From: Wuchereria bancrofti
Lineage: Eukaryota > Nematoda > Chromadorea > Rhabditida > Onchocercidae
Direction of reading: 5' to 3'
Length of the DNA stretch: 64,000 nucleotides
Assembly (NCBI GenBank): GCA_005281725.1
Contig: SSBO01000012.1
Span: forward strand, 8,038,866 to 8,102,865
The position numbers and the translations under genes are program-made. Positions 1 to 10,931 of this stretch are shown in pieces (position 1 is the stretch's first letter; every line of letters starts with the position of its first letter). Under the pieces are notes generated by a model. That model worked only from the letters and a program-made list of their open reading frames with translations, was not told the origin of the DNA and ran no database searches.

Positions 1-77
1 ATGTAAATGAATGGAGTTAATAAATCAATTTTAATTGGTAATTGATGTGCTTCCAAGTATTATGAATGTTTTTTCAG

Positions 78-732
78 TTCGAAATTGGTATGAAGAAATA
101 ATGGCTGAGGATGGCGTAACAGTCGCAATGTTCGAAGCGTTAGAAAAGCAAGTTTATAAGTGTTCCACCCCCGGATTATCACTTAAATACCAATAACTAA
201 TTTGATTTATTTCATTAATTATATTTTTTCCAGGGATTGGGCAATAGGCACTGTGATGCGTCCTCTTATTAGCAAACCGCAGAGTGTGAAGTATAAAATA
301 TTGACTTATGCTGAAGCCAAGACAAAGTTGCAGGCAGATTTTGAAGGAAATATAGATTCAGAAAGTATCGGAACTGGCAACTTCCATGCGGTGGCTTTGG
401 AATTTTCTTTGCCATCTGGTTCTTATGCTACTGTTGCTTTGCGGGAAATCACAAGGTTACTAGTTTTTGCTGCTGAAAAATATCAGTGGTGTATAGTGTG
501 GGTTGATGTAATCTGAGAAGTTAACTTTGTTTCACATTTCAGTAAGTTGCATTTTTGTACCGAAGCACTAGAAAATTTTGTTACAATTATAATTAAATTG
601 TTTGCAAAGAATTTATCGGATAATGAAAGCGTTATTTACATCAGTTATGAACTTTTTTGCAGGTGTGATATGAGTAAATTGGCGCAAATGTCTATGAATC
701 AAAGTGAAAAGGATTTTACTGAATGTGTTTAG
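78..732 (+). CDS. PUS7: PUS7/TruD-family pseudouridine synthase, C-terminal exons (partial)
   Basis: This is the 3' end of a gene whose earlier exons lie left of the window. PUS7 converts specific uridines of tRNA and mRNA to pseudouridine in nucleus and cytoplasm. Three exons join in frame: 78-159, 234-455 and 663-732. The second exon carries the strongly conserved C-terminal TruD segment, visible as ALEFSLPSGSYATVALREI, which matches the LEFSLP-SYATxALRE signature of eukaryotic PUS7. The last exon adds CDMSKLAQMSMNQ and a short charged tail before TAG at 730-732. The catalytic Asp motif is upstream and outside the window. An AATAAA at 836-841 is a good poly(A) signal. The next gene on the same strand starts only 392 bases after this stop. 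Identification is firm; exact splice sites are manual. Confidence 0.88.
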
Positions 733-835
733 AACTTAACAAATATTATGCATGAAAAACAAATTGACATCACTGATTTTTGAAGCACTGTTGTAACCAT
801 ATGATAAAAATCGAAAAATTATTGCACTGATGACA

Positions 836-841
836 AATAAA
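836..841 (+). terminator. Poly(A) signal AATAAA of the PUS7 gene
   Basis: A canonical AATAAA lies about 104 bases after the PUS7 stop codon and about 280 bases before the ATG of the FBXO7-like gene. Spacing of this kind is typical of cleavage sites between genes in nematode operons. Assignment is by position only. Confidence 0.5.
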
Positions 842-1123
842 GTTTACATGCTTACAGCTATCTGTCTAGGTCCGTTGTCGCTACCCAATAATGTATACTT
901 TCTTAAACGTTCGTTTTCTATTTGGATTCGTTGTTTATTGTTCACATCGGTATTTTATTTAGTAGTTATTTGCATTGGGTGAAAATTACTAAATGTTTTT
1001 GAAAAAACTATTTTTGAGCTATTGCAAAAATAGATCAAATTTGGTTTCATGTGTGGTCGCATTTGGGATAATCATTTTAAATTGCAATTTTAATACTTAT
1101 TGTAATAGCTCAGATATTGGATA

Positions 1124-4056
1124 ATGAAATTGAGCGTCAAAAGTCCAAATGGCAAAATTGAAGTCTTCGATGAAGTGGATAACTGGACTTTTGCGACATT
1201 GCATCATCAAGTGATCGAGCGATTCAATTTGAAATGGTATGGAAATTTCTGTTCTTACATTTTGTAGTTTTATCAATTTTGGCTATTATTGCTTACTAGG
1301 AATGGGTCAGAATCATGACATTTTTTACGCAGCTAATTTGAATTTTTAGTAGCCTAAATCTTTAGTGGTTTATGATAAAAATCAAACACACAATCGCACT
1401 GCCGTTAAAAGATAGCTGTACTGAATGTCAGAAACTCCTGCTGATCTCGGTTTCTCATGATATAGTGGGTTTTGATTCACTTAGATTTCTTATTTATGAC
1501 AGGTTTCAGCTTACTTGGTTTCCCAGGATGCGTTTGTTTTCAGCGATTTTTCATTATTTTTCGGTAACCGTCAATTGTCGACAGATGATACAAAGCTTTT
1601 TGAATCAGATATGGAATTCGTTAGTGGAGATCGCCTAAGAATGATTATAAATGGAAATGGGTACGTCTTTGCTTACTTTTCCTTTGTCCGCATTACTCAG
1701 ACGGAAAATTCAGTAATTTGAAGAGATGTTGAATAAATTTTACGAGAATTTTCTTTGCAAAAGATATGTTGTTAACTAGTGTAAAACCGCTTTAGCTTCA
1801 TCATGGCATTTCTAAGTTATATTATAAGTTTGAATCCATTTAGGCATATTACCGCATCAGTAGTATCGCTTTTATTTTTCTTATTTTATTCAGGCTTTCT
1901 TCTGTTGACAATGCCAGTGGGAACTCTTCCTCAAAATTTTCGACGACAAATGGAAGTAGCAGTTCGGATGTGGAAAAAAATAAAACCGTTTTTGAAATTG
2001 TGCTGGATGAAATGAAACAGGAAGGGTTTGAAGTAGTATTTTTTTTACACTGGTTAGAATAACTAGTCTTACTCGTTCAGATGAATTGCTACTATATATA
2101 CAATATACTTTTAGTATATTCTCTCTGTGTCTTTCTTTCCCTCTCCTCCATACCAAAAATGGTACATACGAATATTCCTGTGATAATAGCGAATTATAAT
2201 TCATCATTGGTTGTGCAAATGTGCAACAATTTGGCCTGCTGTGCGGAATGGCATTACTACAAACACCATTGTTTCTTTATGTTAATGTGAAGAATCAGGC
2301 GATCGGAATTACTAACAGCTAACCAGTGACAGATTAGACAAAACAATATTATGGATGATATCAAAAGAAAATGTACAGCAGGAAGGGAGGGAAGGGAGAA
2401 CGATGAAAAAAAATTATGGGGTCGACTTTCATCCATCCCCTATCGGGAAGTATTTGAGTGGTTAACTATGGTTAGTCTTGGTAAACCATTTGAATAAGAC
2501 AGTTTGGAATTATTTGAGCAGTTTTTTTTTTTTTTTTTTTTTTCATTTAGACCGTGCAATTATAGGTTGCTCACACTTTTTGTGAAATTACGTAAGTTAT
2601 GCTAGGAAAAGTGAAAACAAATGTATAAAAATATATATATTTCATTCATAGCTAACTCAGCTGAACTGCCACTTACATAGTTAAAGTGGAATTTCCCTGT
2701 CCTTTTAACTGCAATTTTCTGTCGAAATACAATTTATAAGCTGTGGTTGCAGCGTATTAGACATGAAGATGGTAATATGCGATGGACATTTCATCATCCA
2801 GATTCAGTTCTTGTTGTTGAAATCGATTTTCGTGTTTATAATGATCGACTAGTGAAGTACGTTCACGCCACTACTAGCATCTATCATCCCTCCGGTCGGC
2901 AGTTTCTAGAACCAGTTGTTTTGGAAGAGAAAAGCGGTGATTTAAAAAAGGAAGTTTTCGAGTGCCTCATTTCACCGCTGAAATTGGCATTATTTGGGCG
3001 TAAGTATTTTTGATATCAATGCATTTACCAATATTTTGAAAATATCGTTCTAATTTGAATTCTGGATTGACAATGGTTTTCACTTGCAATTCAAATCCAT
3101 CCGCTCAAATTATGCCATATACTTACATAGTTTGAATTACATAAAAGTTGTTGCAGAAGTTTCTAATTTCTGTTTTTAAAGTTCGTGTTTCCATCAGAAT
3201 TGGCTGTTGTGTTGGATGCCCTACCCGTTACTTTCAACATTAAAAAAGACTTTTTCATTGCGTGCAATATACGTCACAGCGTATTTATGTATGATATGGA
3301 TTGAATTATCCTTAAAATATATCTTGATCGAAAACAATTGATACCTTAATGACAAAATATAACGAACTTCAGATGAAAATCCATTTCTGCGTTTGCTTGG
3401 AGTTGGCGCAGTAGCTCAATATTTGTTCGAAATGTTGAATGCTAAAAGTATGTTGCGATTAGAGAGAACAAACAAATATGCTCTCAAAGTGTGCAGAGGT
3501 CAAGGAATGGAAAGAATTTGGAAACTTTTCTGTGAAAGGGATTTTGGAAAAGGTAATTATTGTGTTTTGAAATCATATTTCTTCGCTCAGTTTGATTAAA
3601 AAAATCAAATCACTGTAAGTTGAAGTAAAATACTACACTTTCTTTTCAAATACAAATTTTATTTAAGATGCTGCTGTATTAAAAAAAGAGTCATATCGCG
3701 AAGCATACAAAAGACTGTACATCCGACATGTCCGAGAGCTTAATTTTTTGCGAAATCTGCTAGAACCTGATTCCCATTGTAATGTTCCTGTTCCTACACC
3801 TTTTTCAAATCCAATATACAGTCCGGGAAACCCTGATCCTGATATTCCTGAAGGCCCATTTCACCCTCTCTCTCGTAATCCATACGTTCCAACTCCAAAT
3901 CCCTTCCCGTTTCGTGGTCCGGGAAATCCTCTTGATCCCTTATATGGCCGAGAAATGTTACCGAGCCGTCCCGTTAGACCAAGCGGTATTCCTAGAGTAT
4001 TTCCGCGTGGTCCTCGTTTTCCAGATCAAGGAAATATGTATCATGGTTACATATAG
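1124..4056 (+). CDS. FBXO7: FBXO7-like F-box protein (UbL, FP domain, F-box, proline-rich tail)
   Basis: Six exons join in frame to a 394-residue protein: 1124-1236, 1544-1660, 1894-2032, 2753-2999, 3373-3552, 3668-4056. FBXO7/nutcracker proteins are SCF substrate adaptors that also bind the proteasome regulator PI31. Residues 1-76 look like a ubiquitin-like fold ending in FVSGDRLRMIING. A Ser/Asn-rich linker follows. Residues about 108-205 match the FP (FBXO7/PI31) dimerisation domain (MRWTFHHPDSVLVVEIDFRV). Residues about 206-265 are an F-box (FEMLNAKSMLRLERTNKYAL, then IWKLFCERDFGK). The tail from about 295 is rich in Pro, Gly and Arg, like the PI31/FBXO7 C-terminus. It is shorter than human FBXO7 (522 residues), mainly in the linker between UbL and FP. 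It probably shares a polycistronic transcript with PUS7: a possible trans-splice acceptor (CTCAG) lies just before the ATG. Confidence 0.87.
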
Positions 4057-4711
4057 CATGCATTAAATATTTGGAGATGTTCCAGCGATCCCATGAACGG
4101 GTGTATTTACATTTGTTTCTCTCCAGTGCATCATGTTTATGTGCTGTTTATATACTTGTTTAGCTAATATTACAAATGTAATGTATAAATCTTTGTCTTA
4201 TAAAATTGTGTGTTAGCTAACCTTCTAGAACATATTTCTTACTCATCACCTTATGTTCGGCGCCTTAGTGACGGATAAGGATTTTCTGAAAGCATATTAG
4301 TAGGTAATTAATTGGAAAGCTTTTATCATTCGCGAATTTAATTTCCAGTATGACATGAGGATGTTATCAGTTGCCGAAATGTGATATGGTATTATTAACT
4401 GGTATAAAAAGATATATGATTGGCTATTACACAGATGGATGAATGTTGAGGTAAAGCAACGGAAGACATATTTTAGATGAGTGAAAAACAGTGATAATGA
4501 TTCGAATTAAAGTGTTTTTGTTGTGGACATATTAGTGAGTCACTTTAAGGCTGTTGAAGTTCACGTTAACGAAAGTTTTCAAAGGAGGATAGTAGAAAAT
4601 AATAAGGTAGGTGAAAGGGGGTGTGATAAGATGGAGGAGCGAGTTTGGTGATAGTTGCAAATCAGGTGCTAACATAGAAATGGCATTGGCAACGGATAAT
4701 GATGATAATTC

Positions 4712-5375
4712 ATGGTGGAGTTAGCTGATATAGCTTTGAATCGATTTTCCTTTGAAGCTTTATCCAGCTCAAGGTATAGAGCTAGTCTTCATATTGCTAA
4801 AATGCCGGAATTCCCCTTTATATCAATTAAGAAAGAATCTTCGATGGATACAGCCTTGAGTGAAGGAATAACCGACAAAAAAGTGGATGAGCTCGTCGAC
4901 AAAATTTCTCGTAATTTCCTCTGATTTTCAATTGACCTTATTTGTCTTAGCAATCTTTTTTGCCTTCCCATCACAATTAAAACGACAAGTCGTATGCATT
5001 TTAATTGTTGAATTCCATCTTTTGTGTTTTTTGTGAATTCATGAATTTCATCTTGTAATTGCTAATATTGCTCGTTTGTTATAATCATTATCATCTGGTG
5101 ATTACTATGCTATTGACATTTTTTCCTAGTGAAGCTTAGAAAAAAATTGTTAACTGAACAGTTGTAATCAGCAATAAAAGAAAGCATTGAGATGGCGGTC
5201 ATTTTAATCATGGCTTATATCGCTCATATGATGATTGTATACATATTTTTTTTGCACAGGTTGGAACAATTATTGCAAATCTGATAATGAAAATATTCAA
5301 ATGTCAGTTAATGCAGGTATTCTCTTAACCATTGAAGTTGTTGAAAAACGAGGAAAACAACTTGAAAAGAAGTGA
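4712..5375 (+). CDS. Small unrecognised two-exon protein
   Basis: Two exons, 4712-4910 and 5260-5375, join in frame across a GTAATT donor and a TTTGCACAG acceptor to give about 104 residues. The joined frame stays open 38 further codons after the junction and ends in a lysine-rich tail (VVEKRGKQLEKK), which supports real coding. The middle contains VDELVDKISRWNNYCKSDNE, probably helical and charged; there is no signal peptide or membrane segment. An equally frame-consistent alternative begins at the ATG at 4680 (MALATDNDDNS) and splices 4712 to 4768 through a 55-base intron, replacing the first 19 residues. I do not recognise the family. It lies about 650 bases after the FBXO7-like stop on the same strand. 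Confidence 0.45.
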
Positions 5376-8300
5376 AAAGTATACTAGTTATCAAGGAAAT
5401 CAACTCCATTTTAATTTCAGAGTTTCGATGAAGTGTGTAGATTGAAGGGAGGAGAAAAAAGGCATACACATGCATAGTTGATTTTGAAGTGTCGTTTTAT
5501 TAACTTGTAAAATAGTATGATAGGAAAAAGGAAATTTGCAATTTTAAATTCTTATTTTCAATTGTTGGAGATTTTTTGTTCTTTGCAATTTGCATGTTTC
5601 GCTACCGTTCAATGAATATCATCCTTCTCCTTCTGAGTAGTCAATAGAATCCATTAAGTTCATAAATTATCTAGGTTACTTCTTGCCATCAAAGCATAAA
5701 AATGAAGTCTTCTATGAAATATCGTCTTCTTAACAGGTGAGTAGTTCCTTCATGAGTGCCTCATTCAGTCTTATGAATACCAAAAGCTCTTTTCGATATC
5801 ATACTTCCTTACTCGTATTGAAAACACATTTTAATGCACTAGAAAGCATTATAAAGTACAATGAAATGTGAAAATTTGTTATGAAATTGCATTTAGCATC
5901 CATATAATTCTCTTATCATTATAATACATCCCATCTGATAAACAAAATTACTCGCAATTTCCCAAACCACCAGATATCGCATCAATTTTTTTTTATTTAT
6001 TACCTTTTGTGATTTTTTCTCTCGAAACAATTCCAACACTTTCGAAAACTTACGATGACAACTTTGCTTGCTTATAAGATGTTGCATTGAGAGGAAAAAA
6101 TTTTCAATAATGTGAAAGGATAGCGAAAGATGAAAGAACTGGTTCTAAAATTCTTTAATCTTTCCAAATCTTATTTAAACACTCATCAATTCCTTCGTTC
6201 AAATATTGCAGAATTTCCATTGTTGCCATCATTCATATTTTTATATTTCGTATTGCGGTGTTATTGTATTATTTAATAAGATGTAAGACGAAATCTAAAT
6301 AAGAGATTCTTCATACATGGAAATGTCACAAGAATATCTAAGCATGTAAACAGATACCATTTGGATCACTTTAAGATGTATCATTTTTTCAATGTACCAA
6401 TGTAGTACTGTACAAATTGCTTAACCCACTGTAGAATTGTAATCAATATGAGAAAAAATTAAAGTATACATTTGAGAGAATAATGGCGATTTACATGAAC
6501 AATTGACATAAGGTGAAATGATCAAGAAAATTGAATGTGATCAATTTCATTGTTTTCCTATAAAATGAACAAATAGATTAAATCATTTCACAAAGTTCGA
6601 CAAACAATTTTGAAATTAATATTACTTCAAAACTGACGGTCCGGCAATTCAAAACCATTTCATTCATTTTTCTCTTTTTTAATTGCCTTTCTATATTCAC
6701 CGTTAGATGCTGCATAAAATTCTCCTTCACTGATTTCAAATATGATTAATTGGTACAAATAATCAGAAAAAATTTCTCCCACAAAAATTCTTCTTTCTCT
6801 TTTTCTTTGTACCATATTCTGACGCTTATACTAATCTATTCACTTCACTTTTTTCTCCAACTCCTGTACTCACTTTATCTTAATTATTCACTTAGTTGAC
6901 GCAAAGTGAAGTTTTCCTTGAAATTGTCTTACTTGTCTTGATATCACAAGTGTGCATTTTTATATTTTATACCACTTTTTTTTGCTTCTGTTAGAAACAT
7001 GCTCAAAGATAGTCAATACAAAGATTATATGGGGTTGAATATTGTCAGATGATTACAGCAATTCCACCGATAAGGAAAGTCAGAAACTTCCACAGTGTTG
7101 TGAAGATAAAAAAAGAACTTTCAATTTCTATAAATAAATGCAAAAGTAAAAATTTTTGTTATCTATTGATGCTTTCATATTGAAATAGTTTTCATATAGT
7201 ATTATATATTCTGGGGAGAGAAGAGTTGAAAAGGTAAAATAAAATTTGACCTGTGATCATTTGTCATTTTATAAGCTCTGTAAGATGACCCGAAGATTCG
7301 CTATGATAAATTGATACAATGTTCAGTAACTAATGAAACTGACGAGTGGATGTGGTTTCAATATTAGCTGAGAAAATAAAATTCAGTTTTTCGAACATAT
7401 TGGAATGAATTGATAGAATTATATAAATTATTTAGTCCGATCTTATAAGCAAGTTTTTTTGAATAACTTTGCAAAGACTATTTAAAGCTTTGTTATTGAT
7501 AAAGCTCTTCTATTTTGCCAAAGCTTCAAAAATAATTCTTCATGTTTTAATTTAATCAGCGTGTTCGTCATCAATTCTTTCTCAGTAATTTTTTACTTCA
7601 ATAAAATTATGAATATAATAAATATTTAATAACTGATTTCAACTTCTTCTTGATCGTTGTTATCTCGTGAAGTGTTTCTTAATTTTCTTCCAGATGTTTC
7701 ATATGACGATTTACTAAACTTTGTCGATTATTAAAGTTATTTTTTATTTTTCGGTTTGCTTAAGAATTATGCAATTAAAAATGATAGTGTTAAAGGTAAT
7801 GATACTGTATCACTCATGTAAAATGAATTAACTGATTGAACGAATTGATTTAGACCATAGTGGACACAACTTGAATTCAATAATGATAGACATCTTTCCC
7901 GTTCTTCTTTTCATCAAATTTTTATTGGTAATCTTTGATCAGTTGAGGTAGTAAACAAAAAACTTTCTCATATTCATTGCTTATTGAATAGGAATTAATA
8001 CCATACAAATCTATAAAATGTTTTTAAACGTTCAGTAAAATATCAGCCTTTTGAGAAATATTCATTTGGCGATAGTGATTGCTGAGTGTTTTTATTTATT
8101 CGCGCTTTCTTATAAAGTTTCCTTTCGTGAATGGTTTAATAAATGTAAAACTTCTCAACTCATTTGAATAATTGTTGCGTGAAAAAAAAGTCCTTCCCCT
8201 GTATTAATTTCAAAAAGAGATGAATTTTTAGGTAGGATTATTGACTTTGTAAGAGATTCCGTTTTTGTTTGCGAAATTCTCTTACTCTTTTCTTTCACAG

Positions 8301-8509
8301 ATAAGGTCAGTTTCTTGTTAAATTTAAAAGTAAACAAGTCTCGTAGCCGACTGATCATTAGCTCTTTCTTTCAGAAACTTTTGCCACTAAATCGTCTGGA
8401 AAATGTGATTTTTTCAGTGCGAAAATAAAGATAGGATCTATGAATAAGCATGTACAGATGAAAATAGATAGATGGACGGATGATAGATGCTAATGAATCT
8501 TCCAGTTAC
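5376..8509. other. Intergenic stretch, no gene seen
   Basis: Very AT-rich sequence with many stops in all frames and scattered homopolymer runs. Short ORFs here (for example 5893-6087 minus and 8155-8358 minus) have low-complexity Lys/Asn/Ile-rich translations, as expected by chance, and I could not chain them through splice sites. I see no RNA gene. Confidence 0.5.
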
Positions 8510-8749
8510 TTATACAGTCAGTGTAACACGAGAGAAGTGGTTGTGAGTGAGATAGAACGCACTGACGCGATATCCCAAATAACTAGCAGCAGCGTATTGT
8601 TGTGTTTTCTCTGGTTGAGCTGTGGTAGACGTACAGGTGTAAATAGTGCACTGGTGCCCCAAATAATACCACAATAGCATCAGAATACAACCCATCATCA
8701 CCGCTGGTAAACTCATCAGCTCATTTAATTTTGATCTGAATGGAATCAT
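8510..8749 (-). CDS. Possible small membrane or secreted protein (unrecognised)
   Basis: A single open frame of 79 codons in a patch that is visibly less AT-rich than its flanks. The translation has a polar start, then a hydrophobic segment (MSLPAVMMGCILMLLWYYLG, residues about 12-31), then a Thr/Ser/Gln stretch and AAASYLGYR followed by a GTCAGT that could be a splice donor. It could be a complete tiny protein, or a first exon with a signal anchor whose partner exons I could not find. The opposite strand is also open across part of the region (8480-8677), so this is an unproven call. Confidence 0.28.
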   Translation of the reverse strand: MIPFRSKLNELMSLPAVMMGCILMLLWYYLGHQCTIYTCTSTTAQPEKTQQYAAASYLGYRVSAFYLTHNHFSRVTLTV

Positions 8750-8976
8750 TCACTCTGTTGATTTAGCAATTCATAAATGAAACTGTTTCACTGAAAAATT
8801 AAGTTCGTCCACTCAAAAATTGTTTATGTCATATTTATACTGCAACCAATAATATTCTTATAGACAAAATTTATTAAAGAAAAAAGGAAAAATCGAACAA
8901 AACTAAATGCATAATGAGGTGCTATATGCTACGAAATTGTCAATGCATATTGTTGCTATTGCTGCTGATACGTGAT

Positions 8977-9028
8977 ATTTCATTTCATTTCGTTTTCATC
9001 TCATTTCATTTCATTTTCATTTCATTTG
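8977..9028. repeat. TTTCA-type imperfect simple repeat
   Basis: Run of about ten TTTCA/TTTTCA units with occasional substitutions, followed by ordinary AT-rich sequence. Typical microsatellite-like tract with no coding potential. Confidence 0.7.
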
Positions 9029-9602
9029 CTATTCTCGATTCCTCCAATTTCGATTAGACCGTATTGAGTACTGATATTATGTTATCGACATATTCAACGG
9101 TGACGCAGATTTTTTGATATGATCTAATCAACAAAGAACATTAAATGATGATTTTTGGCCTTTGAAGTCACTTTAAAGCGAAAGAGGAAAGACATAAAAT
9201 ATTTGCAGAGTAAAAAAGTGTCACTTATGGAATACAAGAAGAGGAAGAGTAGAGAGCTTTTTTTTTACCCATTATTCCAAAAATCCAGTTATACTAGTTG
9301 GAGTTAGTTTATGTACTGCTACTTATGGTTGAATCGGTTGTGAAATATCGAAGCGCTCAAGAAATTCAGAATTAATTGTTTGCATTCAGAGTGATTATAT
9401 TTACTGATCGACGGAATAAATGTTTCATTTATTCGTTTCGCATTATCTTTGTGTTATCAGCATCCGACCTACTTCTTATTGTTGTTGTTTCTGTTTTTTT
9501 TTTAACAAGTATGTAATTAATAACTCGCCGATTTTTTGTATATTGCGGAGATCTAGTCTTGTGATATTTCGATCTCATTATTATTAGTTTAATTCATTGC
9601 AA

Positions 9603-9646
9603 GAATAAGCATAGCAAAGGTGTTTCCAACTTTGCTATGCTTATTC
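9603..9646. repeat. Perfect 17-bp inverted repeat (hairpin) with 10-base loop
   Basis: Arms 9603-9619 and 9630-9646 are exact reverse complements (GAATAAGCATAGCAAAG and its complement) around a 10-base spacer. The stem is long for chance in such AT-rich DNA but short for a microRNA precursor. It lies in non-coding sequence about 185 bases before the 290-bp repeat copy. Confidence 0.75.
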
Positions 9647-9706
9647 CCGATCAACAGCATTCATAACATTGCCTAACTGGAACAGATAGATGTAACACCT
9701 TCTATA

Positions 9707-9749
9707 CACACACACACAGACACACACATACATATGTATATATATACAA
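9707..9749. repeat. CA/TA microsatellite
   Basis: Alternating ACACAC... with one GACA interruption running into ACATACATATGTATATATATAC. Simple dinucleotide repeat in intergenic DNA. Confidence 0.75.
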
Positions 9750-9830
9750 TGGAGAAAATAAACAAATTCGCACTGACAGAGAGACAAGGAAATAAGCCCT
9801 TAAGTAATTGGAATTTGTCAAGTGGTAAAA

Positions 9831-10120
9831 GTTATGAGTTGCTAAAAGCAATACCGATATTGGGTATTTATTTGAATCGACTAATAATAGATAACAGTTG
9901 CGGGCTTATACTATCAATTCTATCATTTCACTATCATTTGTTTGTCTTCCAAAACTTAATTTCATAATTTTAATTCCAGAAGGAACTGACAATATAGAAA
10001 GGCTAAATCACATGACCTTGCGTTGATAGTACCATCAGCAGAAGCATCATATTGAATTAGTGCGGTTGTGGAACGTTGGCTGTCATTTTTGCTTACTGTT
10101 TGTTTTTCAATAATTCTTTC
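9831..10120 (+). repeat. 290-bp repeat, copy 1 (inverted partner at 17405-17694)
   Basis: This 290-bp block recurs in inverted orientation at 17405-17694 with about two mismatches (roughly 99 % identity). Its flanks do not match. I see no terminal inverted repeats at the block ends, so it does not look like a classical MITE. On the minus strand it is open for about 50 codons (containing TVSKNDSQRSTTALIQYDAS), but the reading has no recognised homology and is probably incidental. With copy 2 it brackets the OSGIN gene and a large palindrome. Confidence 0.85.
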
Positions 10121-10931
10121 CGTACCTATTTGCGGGAAAGATACCAAAAAAGGCTTTTGCCACCGCAAAACGAAAAAGGGCCAACTTAATAGCAACCAAA
10201 AATGAACACAAGTTACCGGTATCAAGAAACCGGATATGAAAGGATTAAGAAGTGGAAAAGTAGGCAGTATACTCGCCTTCTTTTTGCTTTTTATGATGTT
10301 GAATTTCATTTAATAGTGTTTAAAAAATTTAATGAGAAGCATCCAGTGCGCTTATAGTATCTAAGGAATGAAATGGAAGAACTCGTCAAATCCGAAGAAC
10401 TTAATGAATCCGTTTGAATCTGAAGTAATTCAAGTTACCGGTATTCAAAGCACCCTATTCCTTGAAATATTCTGACTATCCAAAGTATAGGAAGCGTAAA
10501 GTTTCTGAGTTGTTTCAGTCATTCATACCATATAAGATGTCCAGAGCGCTCAGATTACCTTTTATATTTAAGGGGCCAAGAGGTTTGAGATGTGTAAAAC
10601 ATTTATAATGTTCAAAGCACTTGCAATAACCGAATGAGAAACCGGAAAAAGTATTTATAGCATATGATTATCCCTTATTTTTGCAAACTATTGGAATGTA
10701 TTGTGAGAAAGTGAAATAAAAATTTACCATCGGAGAAGTATCAGAAAAAACCTCCAGTGTAAAGAAGTTGTTAACATTATATATGTGCATACGTTGAAGT
10801 AAAACTGCAAAAACTGGTGCGAAAAACTTTGCTTAATATGCCTTTTTTGTAGGTAATTGAACTTCGATGAAATAAAGTGCAAATAAATGAGAAATGGACA
10901 TTTACCCTGCCGGTGTGAAACGAGTTCCCTG
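10121..10931. other. Region upstream of the OSGIN gene, no gene seen
   Basis: No frame can be chained through splice sites. The 115-codon minus frame spanning 9962-10309 is mostly the 290-bp repeat read backwards plus a hydrophobic run. Two short copies of AAGTTACCGGTAT occur near 10209 and 10430. The OSGIN promoter should lie here, but I see no clear TATA box. Confidence 0.4.

Noticed and set aside
9962..10309. 115-codon minus ORF as a membrane protein
   Set aside because: Half of it is the 290-bp repeat, which is read in a similar frame at 17405-17563; hydrophobic residues reflect T-rich sequence.
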